From Chara braunii (Eukaryota > Streptophyta > Charophyceae > Charales > Characeae), in contig BFEA01000189.1 in assembly GCA_003427395.1 (NCBI GenBank), positions 1,381,094 to 1,417,831 on the forward strand: a stretch of 36,738 nt of DNA. The letters are read 5' to 3'. The position numbers were made by a program, and so were the translations under genes. Position 1 is the stretch's first letter, and each line of letters begins with the position of its first letter. Of the stretch, positions 1-9,957 are shown piece by piece. The notes below the pieces were generated by a model, which saw only the letters and a program-made list of their open reading frames with translations, ran no database searches and had not been told where the DNA came from.

Positions 1-32
<32 letters not shown>
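1..32. repeat. T homopolymer at window start
   Basis: A pure run of 32 T opens the window. It may be a retroelement tail read from the other strand or simply where the window was cut; nothing else distinguishes these. Confidence 0.9.
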
Positions 33-34
<2 letters not shown>

Positions 35-311
35 CTTCCGGAGGGGAACACCATGCGCAGGCGATGAGCCCGCTCCGTTTTCGGACGCGCAGTCCAGACT
101 GTGGTGGGTTAAGATAAAACTGCCGATCCCCTGACATTAGACTTCGAATGGAACGATAATTTTGATCTTGTTTGGGACCCACGTCTGAAGGAGCAAATTC
201 TATGACTCCACATACAACCAACTAGGATCAGGGACGAAAGTTTAAAGAGGCGGAAAAGATAATCATTGCCTCTCTTGGTAACGTTCACAATTGTAGTACA
301 GATCCAGTATC

Positions 312-382
312 CCCACCAGTGGCTTATTGAGTTTGGGTTGGGAGTTTTAGTATGTGGGAGACCCGGGTTACAATCCCGACAA
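312..382 (+). mobile_element. tRNA-like SINE head (partial)
   Basis: A T-arm-like segment at 364-378 has stem CGGG/CCCG around the 7-base loop TTACAAT and contains a B-box-like GGTTACAATCC. About 45 bp upstream, TGGCTTATTGA (320-330) resembles a pol III A box with one poor position. This spacing fits a tRNA gene, but no complete acceptor or anticodon stem can be drawn, so it is not a functional tRNA. Plant tRNA-derived SINEs carry a similar CCCGGGTT...AATCCC segment. The 3' end of the putative SINE could not be placed. The alternative is a chance B box. Confidence 0.4.
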
Positions 383-1434
383 TGGTAGAATATATCAAGG
401 GAGGCAATGCGGATTTTGACCGGATCTTAATCCAACAGCTCAGACTTGGTTTTTCACTTATCGAAGATGCGTCTTATTTTGGGAAAGAGACTTACCTTCT
501 CTTTCGAAAAGAAAAGAGAAACACATATGTTGTTTTGTATTATATCATCTGTCAAGTGGAGTTATCGACGATGTCGTATTTTATTAGTTGATTCGATCAT
601 GGGAAAAAGTCTAAGGGAAAATTGTATGAACGATCGTGATAAACGTCCCTAGCGGCGGGGACGTCGCTGAATGGGGTCAAGAAACACTGTCGGACCAAAT
701 ACCCTTACAAAGGTCTTTGGCAATGTTTCTACAGTCGACACACCGATTGTGTGGACCACCATGACGGAGTAGGTTTGAACATAAAAGCGTACATGTTTTT
801 TTGCGCGACACTTTCAAACAATTTCCTTGACCATCGAAGCTAGGATAAATTAGTGAGAAAATTTTGTTAGTATGCACGTGCGTTTATATCACGCGCGCTA
901 TGATGGTTAGGATCAGTAGTAATACCCTTCGACCGAAGGAGTCGAGAGGTCGACTGAATTAGTATTATCTGAGATAGATCTACGGCGCACACTAAGACTA
1001 ATCGTCAGTACATTAGTTAGCATAAATTAATATACTCCCCGACCATACGGTCGAAGCAATAAAAGGGGTGTGATTGTTATATTTTGCAGTGTCACCCTGA
1101 AATGCTTGCGGCATGTCACCCGGACTTGCATATTACAAACTGAGGTTGCGACTATCGCTCGGCCTCCCATATGTAACAAGACATTTACCTCTTGGGCGGT
1201 GACTTCCCAACCACGTAGCCACCCAAGCAATCGGTGTCTCCGTCTCTTTCGAAAGGAAACATCATTACGCACGCTGATATCGCTCGCACAGGCCTTAGAC
1301 TCAGGCTACTTGAAGTGGTACCCGCCTATCTATCAGTATTGGGCCTCTTAAAATGCGAACGTTTGTCTTCTTCTGCTCGACCTCGAGTCCCCGACACATC
1401 TTCCTCTACTTGGTGTGGTACCGGCCTGCCTACT
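383..1434. other. no recognisable feature
   Basis: Only short open frames occur here, with stop-rich flanks and no domain, repeat or RNA gene that I recognise. The frames at 1027-1272 (minus) and 1070-1351 (plus) overlap and have no recognisable composition. Confidence 0.6.
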
Positions 1435-1530
1435 ACTTGAGTGTTTTCCACAGCTCTTAAATGTCACGGACCTCTTTTCACACCACTTGAGTGTTTTCCT
1501 TGCTGCGACCCTCAATGTCACGACCACAGG
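1435..1530. repeat. two-copy 50-bp tandem repeat
   Basis: ACTTGAGTGTTTTCC occurs at 1435-1449 and 1485-1499. CAATGTCACGACC-like segments recur with the same 50-bp offset (near 1460 and 1510). The copies are diverged between these blocks. A splice-donor-like CAGGTAAGTA follows at about 1527, with no supporting coding context. Confidence 0.65.
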
Positions 1531-2146
1531 TAAGTACTAGCCCTTCGGGCCTTCCAAACAATCAAGTGCCCTTGCGGGTCACACACGCACTCAAGCCAAC
1601 AAGCACTCAGACAGACACACAGACTAGCAAGTGTGCACACACTCAGACTTAGAGGTAGGCTCGGGGCACTCGGCTGATAGAGCCCCACTGCTCTACTTAA
1701 ACTAAAGTTGCTCTACTTCTACCTGAAATGGGAGCTAGCTTGGTAGGTTTCGAGGTAGACTCTTAAGCACAAAATGCAGCGATCGATCCCGCCTGAAATT
1801 GTCACAACGGGGTGGTTAGTAGTTGGATTTGCTTTCGTTTTTCTTTTATTTATTTATTTGTGTTATATTTGTTTTCCTTTTTTTTTTTTTCTTCTTAGTT
1901 TTTTTCTTTGGTCCGGTGATTACTGATTCATAGATTCGCTATTAATGAATCTACCACCGGAATCAGGGCAGATTCAGGCCTCGTAGCTCGTTTAAGGAAC
2001 AGTCTGGCCGAAGTCGCGAAGGACTAGCCGCTTAGGACTGAGGCGCAATGTTGTGAACACTCGCGAAGTTGCGGAAGGCAGAGATGGAACTCAACTAGGA
2101 GCGAAGAGAGAAGGGAGTACCACGAGAAAGGAAAGGCGGGATTGAT
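1531..2146. other. no gene; short T-rich tract
   Basis: The segment holds loose repeats of CACTCAGAC-type words (1580-1650) and a T/TTTA-rich tract at about 1830-1910. No coding or RNA feature was identified. Confidence 0.55.
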
Positions 2147-2345
2147 ATGCAATATTATGCAATAGGAGGGAAGATGGACGTGCGAAGGAGAAGAAGAGGA
2201 GCGCGGCCTGAAGGAGAAAAAAACGAGACGTGCGGGGAGGAAAGAAGAAGAAGAATACATGCGAGGAGGAGAAAGATGAAGGGGAAGAAGAAGAAGAAGA
2301 AAGAGAAGAGGAATAAAAGGAAAGTGAAAGGTGACGGGAAAAGGA
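2147..2345. repeat. purine-rich (GAA/GGA) tract
   Basis: The plus strand is almost entirely A and G, with imperfect GAAGAA and GGAGGA motifs. An 86-codon frame across it is a composition artefact of Arg, Lys and Glu codons. It is a polypurine/polypyrimidine tract, not a gene. Confidence 0.75.
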
Positions 2346-2929
2346 AGACTTACCTCACCCTTATAGTCGATGATGCCGGCATTCCGGGTGGCGCGAGGGA
2401 ACGATGACGCAAGTGGTCACGACCCTAAATCTGCTACTTACCATATGTGAGGGTGGAGACTCGCAGGACGTATGATGTATCTGTTGACGACGTCGTGAGG
2501 TTGGGCCGTCATCCGCCTGACTGTTGGAATGCACACTTGTGCTCGTCATGCCCCATATTGTGGCTTCGGTATCCTGCACTTCGCGACAGATCCTGTTGAG
2601 TTGAGGAGATCATCAAGCCCCGTCGATTAGCGACGACAACGACAATGAGAGGAAGAACAGGTAAACCTCCTATCACGTGGCTTTCATGGTGCTCCATCAA
2701 TAGGATGAGCAAAATTGATTGAATCTACCGCTAAAACGTGGAGAAGTACGCTACTACTACTTTTGTTTGTATGTGTGTGAGAGAGAGGTAAAGAGAGCAG
2801 ACGATGAGAGAGGAAGAAAGGAAGAGAGACACCTTTTAGCTCGACGGGAGGGCCAACGACTTTTTACTCCAATTGCCACGCACCCTCACTTCGGCCGAAT
2901 CGAAGTGTGAAAATAGCCTGCGTAGGTTT

Positions 2930-2955
2930 ATTATTATTAATTTATTATATTGATA

Positions 2956-3019
<64 letters not shown>
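2930..3019. repeat. (ATT)n microsatellite
   Basis: Perfect ATT trinucleotides run from about 2956 to 3019, after an imperfect TTA-rich lead. Poly-Leu or poly-Asn reading frames here are shadows of the repeat. Confidence 0.95.
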
Positions 3020-3031
3020 GTGTTGTGTTTT

Positions 3032-3079
3032 CACCTTAGCCATAATATACATTTGTAAAAACGAAACGGAGGAAACGAG
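3032..3079 (+). repeat. TTAGCCA dispersed module, copy 1
   Basis: The sequence just after the (ATT)n tract (CTTAGCCATAATATACAT, then GGAGGAAACGAGG) recurs after the imperfect (ATT)n at 4061-4107. A third, weaker match (ATT-rich, then ACATTAGCCAT) lies at 6333-6412. This suggests a dispersed repeat whose 5' portion is an ATT microsatellite. Its full length and type are not resolved. Confidence 0.5.
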
Positions 3080-3955
3080 GGCGATGATATGTGAAGGGGT
3101 GGAAAACAAGCATGACAGCGAAGAAAATGCGGACGAAGAAGAGCGATCGTGCATGATAAAAGGGGGAAGGAGCACGGTGAAGGAGGTGAGCACAAAATAA
3201 GAAAAAAATAAAAAAGAAGGGAACGTACAAAGGAGGAAAGCAAGGGAATGAGTCGCCCATCAGGAACAGACAGGAAGGGTAAAACGAGCACACGAGTATA
3301 GCGGGATGAATGAGTACGGGGTGAAGAGAAGGATCGCGCGGGTAGATGAGGCAAGCTCACAGGGAAGATGAGCTATGGAAGGTAGAAGACCGTGCAGAGG
3401 TAAACATCATAATGTAGGATCTCAAAAAAAAAAAAAAAAAAAAAAAAACTGATTTTCTTGATTTGTCGATTGTTTGGGGCGACGACCCCCTCTCTTTTGG
3501 GCAAGGGGTCAGTTCTGTCTTAACGACACCATAATGTAGAGCTCTCGATAAACGAATATATGGACCCTCACAACGATGAAGAATACAACAAAATGTAGTA
3601 CTCAATGTGAATTGCAGAAATTCGTAAACCAACTCCAGAAGAAGGAAACAAAAGACGAAGAAGAAGAAGAAGAGATTATGAAGACATGACGAGGGGGGGC
3701 GAGGAGAAGACAATAGAGACAAGGACTACTATGAAGGAGGAAACCTCGAAACGAATAGGACCTCAACCAGGCGACTGAAACGACAACAACGATGATGAAA
3801 AAGAGGGAGAAGGGGCAGGGGGAACACAGAGAGAAAGGGAAGGAAAACGAGATGTAGACTTACCTGGTTGCAACTGACCAGCGAACCCCAAAATACAACA
3901 TACCAAGATTCTGATTGTACCGAACCCAAAAGATAGCTACAATACATTCGTTATC
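3080..3955. other. purine-rich DNA with A homopolymer
   Basis: The plus strand is A/G-rich with a pure A run at 3424-3448 and a (GAA) patch near 3655-3675. Long minus-strand frames (for example 3357-3722) consist of Ser, Leu, Phe and Pro runs produced by the CT-rich complement. No domain is visible. Confidence 0.6.
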
Positions 3956-4047
3956 TTTATTTTGTTATTATTTTATTATTATGATTGGTTTGTTATTATT
4001 ATTATTGTTATTATTATTATTGTGATTATTATTATTGTTATTACTAG
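3956..4047. repeat. imperfect (ATT)n microsatellite
   Basis: ATT trinucleotides interrupted by G substitutions (TTATTATTG and GTGATT variants). Confidence 0.85.
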
Positions 4048-4060
4048 AGTTTTTTTCATG

Positions 4061-4107
4061 CTTTAGCCTTAGCCAAGAATATGGCTATGTACATTGAAGG
4101 AAACGAG
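4061..4107 (+). repeat. TTAGCCA dispersed module, copy 2
   Basis: This segment shares TTAGCCA, a TACATT core and GGAAACGAGG with 3032-3079, again directly after an ATT microsatellite. The association of the module with the microsatellite in both copies argues for a mobile or segmental origin. Confidence 0.5.
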
Positions 4108-4237
4108 GAATAAAAATTGGGGTAAAGGTATGTGAAGAGAAGGAACGCAGAGGGAGAAAGGAGAAGAACGGGAGAACGAGTAGAGAAAGGAAGTGAATTC
4201 GAGGAGAAGAGAATGGATGGCGGCGATCGACTGCGCC

Positions 4238-4276
4238 AGACTGTTCAGTTAGGCGTTACCGACTCATTAGGAGGCC
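4238..4276 (-). pseudogene. decayed hammerhead ribozyme relic
   Basis: Read on the minus strand, this stretch aligns over about 40 nt with the hammerheads at 36 kb. It keeps GGCCTCC, AATGAGTCGGT and GAACAGTCT. The core CUGAUGA has become CUAAUGA, the stem II partner CCGAC is lost and GAAAC is altered, so it should not cleave. No second arm for stem III is evident. I infer a dead copy of the same repeat family. Confidence 0.6.
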
Positions 4277-4945
4277 CGTATCTATGCTTTGGGTGATGAA
4301 CCCCTGATATTCGTTGAAAGCAGACTGTCCATAAGTGAAACTCAAGAGTAGGAAAAAATTAAGTGAAGCTCAAGGCAACGTTGCCGGAGAAACTCAATGG
4401 CACAATACCAAAGCTAACTTTGCATCAACAATTGCGTGAGTGGAGGAGTAGCGTGGCTACAACGCAGTGAAGCGCAAGGCAACACCAACAAAGCAACAAA
4501 ACGACATCATCACATACAAGCGAAAAGTGTCGAAGACAAGGCATAAGAATCTGTAGCAGGGCAGGAGTGCAGCAAAGCGCAATAGCAACGCCGACAATAC
4601 AGACACACAACACAGTGAACAAAGCAGATCCAAAGAACGATATGCGAAGCAAGCTGGACGGTTGGAAAGGCAGCAACAGAGCACATCGAATGCAATCTAC
4701 ACAGCCAACACGGAGCAAAGCGGCACATCACGTACTTGCATCAAGAGTAAACCCTACAGGCTGTTGGTTCCCACCACCTACGTGCGGCACCCATAAACCA
4801 TATGCATGTCTGACATGATAGATAAAGCAAACCCTCTAAGAGTCCTGCAGGTACTCCAAGTACTCCAAACCACTGACAATCGATTGTTTAACACTTCACA
4901 CAGACCAACACAATACAAGAAGAAATATAAAAAATTAATTGCGCG
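4277..4945. other. no recognisable feature
   Basis: CAA/CAG-containing DNA with no convincing coding signal. The frames at 4425-4818 on both strands overlap one another and look like chance. Confidence 0.5.
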
Positions 4946-4947
4946 CG

Positions 4948-5028
<81 letters not shown>

Positions 5029-5135
5029 ATGTGTATGTGTGTGTGTTTGAGACACACAAACTCAAGCGAAACAGTCTGGCACAATCATGCTTCTTTTTCT
5101 GTCGGGTTGTGAAAACACATACAGAACACACACAA

Positions 5136-5203
<68 letters not shown>

Positions 5204-5225
5204 GAAGACTGAGAGAAAGAGAGGG
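4946..5225. repeat. (GT)n then (GA)n microsatellite block
   Basis: (GT)n runs from about 4946 to 5047 with a few interruptions. A 70-bp unique segment follows, then (GA)n at about 5136-5225. The long His-Thr and Ser-Leu frames on the minus strand are translations of this repeat. Confidence 0.95.
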
Positions 5226-5287
5226 AAAGAATAGGAAATGTGACAAAACAAAGAACAGATTGAGAGAGAAGAAGAAAAAAAAAAAAA

Positions 5288-6170
5288 CATAGGATTTGTG
5301 AAAACCCAACAAAAAAAGATGTTTGGTTTGAACGAAATTTATTTAGGATTCTGAAAGTACAGTTTTAAGGTCTTCTAGAAGAGCAAGATTCTTTGCAAAG
5401 TAAAACTTTTTTTTTTTTTTTAGAACCACTAGAAGTGGCGAGAAAAAAGCAAAATTTTCCACAGTAAATCATTACTAGGCGGAGCATCGTATATTTATAA
5501 ATTGAAATATCCATGTTTTTTTTTATCTTAAAAGATCATGTGTATAGTCCTATAAGTTGTGTATCACGAAAAACATGATCGAGGGTTTCGCGAAGGTGCG
5601 AACGTGTTATCTTATTTGTTAATACGTTCACCATAACATATTCTCGCATCTGTGGGCAAACTTTTTTTTTTTTTAAATGTTATTTTTATTTTTATTTTAT
5701 TTTTTATTTTATTTTTAACTTGCGTTTGACTAAGAATTTGAAGATGTCTCCGAGACAAAAGTTGTTTGTGTTATTATGTTATATAACATATATTTTTTTA
5801 CAAAGATTTTACTTTTAACTTCATAATTGCTTTATAGAGTCTATAAACGTTGAAAATGGCATATAGTGTTATGTGCCAGAATTCACAAGACTGTTTTTTT
5901 ACAACTTTTGAGTTTGTTTTATTGGAGCTCTGCTTTTCTGCAAGTCCATTGAGAATGACTTATAGTCCTATAACATGATTTTTGCAAGAAAGAGTTTCCC
6001 CCCACATCTTGAGGATCGCTCGACTGTTTGCTTGATTTTTTGCCTTGTCTCTCGGGAAGTGGTCGAAAATGTGTTCTTTTTTTAATCATAAATAGAAGTT
6101 TGAATTCTACTTTTCACTTTGTACAAAATGTTGGGTTTTGTGGTTTTGTTGGGTTTTCACAAATCCTGTG
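5288..6170. mobile_element. 883-bp terminal-inverted-repeat element
   Basis: The first 27 bp (from CATAGGATTTGTG) and the inverted last 27 bp (CACAGGATTTGTG) differ at one position only. The interior is AT-rich, with several T and A runs and no open frame of useful length, so it is non-autonomous. The left flank is an A homopolymer and the right flank is TTAGAAGG, so no clear target duplication can be read. The terminal CA(T/C)AGG would suit a hAT-type element, but that is a guess. Confidence 0.7.
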
Positions 6171-6554
6171 TTAGAAGGAGAATAAGAAGAAGAAAAAAGT
6201 TGACATAAAGGGAAGAGGAAGTTTACAAAGGACAAGGAGAACACATAGGCTCATTTTAAATATTTGGTTATTAGCTTCCCTGACATATAATGCCACCTGA
6301 CTTCGACTGTATCAGGCTAGGGAGGTAAACTGTCTACATCCATCATTATTATTATCGTTATCATTATTGTTGCCTTTTGTTTTGTTCTCATCCTTGTTGA
6401 CATTAGCCATTGTAATTGAAACATCAGTCTTAAGCGGTGCACATATTCAAACCTGGTTGAGATTCTGGTCAGGTGCATTAAAATGAAGGAATCGAGTAAA
6501 CATGCAGGTCAATCTCGTTGTTTATGAGAATGACTAACTGTATCTGAAAACACA

Positions 6555-7505
6555 TGGTGGGAACGAGAGGCCCCCGTGTAAGGTGTCTCATTGTGTGTGT
6601 ATTTATTCTGGGGTAAATAAAGCAGCGAGGATATGAACTATGTGAAGTCATGTCCTGCTCGATGGAATTCCTAACATGGATAAGGGTTGAGATTACGCAG
6701 ATATCAATGGACATTGTCAAGAAATGAGATTCTGTATGACTACGCATACGTGAGATTATTGTTTGGACTAACTTAGAATGTTATGAATGTATCATTGTCA
6801 CAACATCATGAGTAACGTTCATCTTCTTAAACTAATGCAAGTCGAAAGTCAGTTGAAGGTCGTATGAAAAATACGTAATGAGGTGAGAGTTCCCGTGTGA
6901 ACTTCCTCATTAGGTGTTTCATTGAGTCATTAGGATGTGGCCCTTTGTAACATGCCGGACCGACTTTAAGATCTTAATTAAAATAAAACACATGAGTTCT
7001 TCTAAAGAAGTAAACTAGCAGGGGTAATAAGAGGAGCGAGGTTCCGTGAGACCTGCCTTATTACCTAAATTTGCTTTAAGTAAGGAAATGTGGTGATAGA
7101 GGAGCAAGACCCCGTGAGGTCTGACCTATTACCAACCAACACGAGGTGATCGTGATAGGAGCAGCAAGGTCTCGTGAGCCCTTCCCTATCACTGACTAAC
7201 TTAAGCGAGAAGAAATGGTAGTGGGAGGAGTAGATCGCATGAGATCTACCCTTGTAGTAACAAAGAATCATATGATAATAAGAATGATGATAAGAGAAGT
7301 GAGACCCCGTGCGGTCTGTCTTATCACTTACCTGCCTCTGACAGAAAGAGAGATGGCAAGGGTGAGGATATCGTATGATCTACTCTACTATGGAAACTCT
7401 TATAAAGACCATGCTAAAGGCTAACTTAGTATCGTGATCTATTTTCTGATTCTACTGACATGAACATAGAAGGAATGAGGCATCGTGCGATCTGTCGTGC
7501 TATCT
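6555..7505 (+). ncRNA. hairpin array A (CCGTG-loop stem-loops)
   Basis: A run of stem-loops spaced about 60-72 bp apart. The clearest are 6876-6912, 7023-7065, 7092-7133, 7152-7192 and 7288-7326, with weaker members at 6621-6659, 7230-7249, about 6560-6600 and about 7466-7505. Each strong unit has an outer stem of 8-9 bp (TAATGAGG/CCTCATTA, GTGATAGG/CCTATCAC, TGATAAGA/TCTTATCA), a GA-rich 5' linker, an inner stem of 4-5 bp (AGTTC/GAACT, AGACC/GGTCT, AGGT/ACCT) and a loop around CCGTG. The stem sequences differ between units while pairing is kept. No open frame spans the array. I do not recognise the family. It may be a structured non-coding RNA or a self-complementary satellite. Confidence 0.7.
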
Positions 7506-7674
7506 TAACCTCTTGATTCGTGTCTGTTTTGTAATTTGTTTCTATATAAGATCGATGACATTCTGCCTGTGCATGTCTTAAATAGAGAATCACATGATAA
7601 GGCATAAAATATTACTGATGTTAGCTTTATACTTTCTTCCTTTCAACAACTATCTATAACTGTGTTGCCATTTG

Positions 7675-8020
7675 TACGCACTCTCGTACGAATACAGATT
7701 CGTACTCTTAACTCGTACGCTAGGCGCCCCGTACGAGTTTTTTTTTTCTTTTTTTTTTTTTTAAATTCCGCTGGTGTTTTTATTTGTTTTCTCAAATTAT
7801 AATACGAATCTCAAGCTGATGTTCAGTCAAATGTTGGTTGTTTTGTGCTGTTGCATCACTTTTTTTTTTTCGGATTTTTTTGATGACATTTTTTTTTTTT
7901 TTTTTGCGTTTTCGCACGGGGACGTACTAGACGTACAGGTTTTCGTACAGATTCCCATATAGATCCCGTACAGACATTATCTGTACGTTTCGTACGGAAA
8001 GGCCCTGTATGCGTACTCTA
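7675..8020. repeat. block rich in CGTACG palindromes and T tracts
   Basis: CGTACG or GTACG words recur on both sides of a T-rich centre (7690-7738 and 7921-8010). The outer parts show weak inverted similarity (GTTGC...GTACGCA on the left, the same inverted on the right at about 8008-8028). Clustered short motifs near both ends are common in hAT-like elements. No matching target duplication could be found, so element status is unproven. Confidence 0.4.
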
Positions 8021-8066
8021 TGCAACGTAGATCTATAGATTGGTCTGATGTGAAGTGAGAAAAGCT

Positions 8067-8281
8067 ACATAGAGGAAGTTATATCTATGTGGTATTTATT
8101 CTCGACTAAACTGAAGTTCATTACACTGAACTTCAGATGGGGTCATATCCATAGCAAAGAGGTGCTGAGACCGTGTTGACCTGTGTGTGATTGCATGCTA
8201 CCTGAACTTTCAAGAAGACGCACTGGGAGTCTATAAAAGACTCCATGTTGTTGCCTTCTTGTAATATGTTGGCTCGCCAAC
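8067..8281 (+). ncRNA. cluster of perfect short hairpins
   Basis: Four stem-loops lie within about 215 bp: ACATAGA/TCTATGT (8067-8090), CTGAAGTTCA/TGAACTTCAG with loop TTACAC (8111-8136), GGAGTCT/AGACTCC (8226-8244, inside an outer AAGAAG/CTTCTT at 8212-8260) and GTTGGC/GCCAAC (8268-8281). They do not share the CCGTG loop of array A but continue its hairpin-dense stretch. Function is unknown. Confidence 0.55.
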
Positions 8282-9127
8282 TCAACCCTCAGTCACCCTT
8301 GACACCCACACTTTGCATCGACTTCTGCACAAAAAGGCATTTCTGATTTTTCAAGTCATTGTCTGAAGAGTTCGTGTATTGTCCAAAAGGGTCTTTGAAA
8401 TGACTAAAGTTAGATATGGATGAATGACTAAGTTAAAAAAAAGTGTTTGGCTGAGAGGTTTGAAAGTGTAAGTGTACTGTGTAGGAAAGTAAATGAATGG
8501 TTGATTTTGTTAAGGTTATGTAATGTGATTGATTTTTGTTTGCAGGTTAATATTTAACGACCAGTCACGCTATTTATTGCAAAGTGTTGAGAAACTTATG
8601 GTATCTTGGACCTTAATCCAAATGTTTCATCAACATCTGATTTTACATATTTGGTTTGAGTACCCAACCTTGCACTTTTCTCTTACATTAAGCAGATTAG
8701 GGTTATGATTAAGGTTACAAACCTTATTAATTTCATGTTCATTTCATGTTTATTTCATGTTTATTTTATGTTAATTTCATGGATACATGTTTGAAAGATC
8801 AATGACGTATGTTTTCCCTGATGAATTCAAACTGTTTATGTGAATGTGTTACGTTCATGGGACATCTCCTTGCCTAATTTCTCAGTCTTATTTTGTTTAA
8901 TATGTATGTGTGATACGACAAAGGGTTTTCATAAAGAGATATGTTGAATGAATTTAATCACTAGCTAGAATGGGCATATATTTTATCTGCAACCCCTAAT
9001 GACCAAGCGTCGAGGGCATTATGCTCCGGAAAAGAGCTAGGTTGTGAGTTATATCTCTTGAAATTTAAAACTATTTGTAGGCAAAGCATAGTATGAGCGA
9101 ATGTTCGTCGGTCGAGTCGACCTGAAT
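8282..9127. other. AT-rich DNA with (TTTCATGT)n-like repeat
   Basis: No gene was seen. TTTCATGTT-type units repeat about five times at 8728-8792. The rest is AT-rich and stop-dense in all frames. Confidence 0.6.
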
Positions 9128-9350
9128 TATGCTACGGCGATCAAGAAAACGCCCTCGGCTGACTTACCTCTGCGATTGCAAGTAAAAACCTTTGTATGTG
9201 AGTCGGTAGCTCAACAGGGATACGCCTATCTAACGGTGGTGATAGCCCCTCAAATAGAGGTGAGTTGTACCTCGTGGGATTTTTGTCCAGTCGCAGGGAG
9301 CCACGAGAGGTATAGATGGTGCGCACGGTCTGAATGGTATTATGCTGAAA
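9128..9350 (+). mobile_element. dispersed repeat R, copy 1, 5' part
   Basis: This matches R at 24475-24840 and, inverted, at 11105-11425. Shared blocks are ATGCTACRGCG, AACGCCCTCGGCTG, CTCTGCGATTGCA, GGTAGCTC and GATACGCC. TAGCTCAACAG (9207-9217) fits the pol III A-box consensus, and a weak B-box-like AGTTGTACCTC lies about 60 bp on. R may therefore be a tRNA-related SINE, though no tRNA body is clear. The copy is interrupted by the hAT-type element at 9351 and resumes at 9871. Confidence 0.65.
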
Positions 9351-9862
9351 CAGTGTCGGACCTGTACACGTGACTGACACCGATCACTTGAACGTGACCG
9401 ACCGTTCATTTTGTGTTTTTTTGTGAACGGTCGTTCACAGTGAACGGGCCGACCACGAAAGACTGGTGTTTTTGTTTTGGGGGGAGGGGGAGGTGGGGGG
9501 GGGGAATCACTCAGCTACAGTCACCTCAAGCCCCACAGCGTGATGACATTGAAAAAATAAAACAAAATTGAAATAACCTACAAAATAACAAACGAAAATC
9601 CTTATTTTGGCTGGTTGCATTTTTTTTCTGTTTTTAATTAAAAAAAATATTTTTCGTAAAAAAAAAATTTTGAAAAAAATTAGGGGCAGTTACCCTCCGA
9701 TGTTCCCCACCCTCCTATAAAACAAAAACACCGCCCCTCGCCCCCCCCCCAAAAAAAAAAACCATTCCGCTCTCCGTAAACTCCATGAACTCCTACACCG
9801 TGAACTCTATGACCGGTTTCCGTCCACGGACCCCGTGAACGGTGAACGGGGGTACACCACTG
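9351..9862. mobile_element. non-autonomous hAT-type element (512 bp)
   Basis: Its termini are CAGTGTCGGACC and, inverted from the other end, CAGTGGTGTACC (9 of 12 identical; CAGTG is typical of hAT ends). It is flanked by a perfect 8-bp duplication TGCTGAAA (9343-9350 and 9863-9870), the length hAT transposases make. GTGAACGG/CCGTTCAC words are repeated near both ends, as expected for transposase-binding subterminal motifs. There is no coding capacity. It splits copy 1 of repeat R, so it inserted later. Confidence 0.85.
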
Positions 9863-9870
9863 TGCTGAAA

Positions 9871-9957
9871 CAGTTTAAAACTCCTGCGTGATGTGACCGT
9901 AAGGTCCAACACAAAATTACTTTATGTCTTGGTGTGGGACTGTCGCGCTCGACAGCG
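9871..9957 (+). mobile_element. dispersed repeat R, copy 1, 3' part
   Basis: ACTCCTGCGTGATGTGACCG and GACTGTCGCGCTCGACAGCG match the 3' portion of R at 24768-24840 (ACTCCTGCGTGACGCGGCCG, CGATGCGCTCGACAGCG). This restores the repeat once the hAT-type element and one TGCTGAAA are removed. Confidence 0.65.

Noticed and set aside
4778-5312. Long His/Thr and Ser/Leu/Arg/Glu frames on both strands
   Set aside because: They are translations of (GT)n and (GA)n microsatellites. The same applies at 16815-17304, 20012-20290 and 28192-28524.
6555-7505. Array A as tRNA genes, a CRISPR array or known self-cleaving ribozymes
   Set aside because: No tRNA cloverleaf, no identical repeats with unique spacers and no hammerhead or twister core is present.
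9201-9230. GGTAGCTC...GGGATACGCC as a tRNA gene
   Set aside because: Only an A-box-like segment is present. No acceptor stem, anticodon arm or good T arm can be drawn in any of the three copies.
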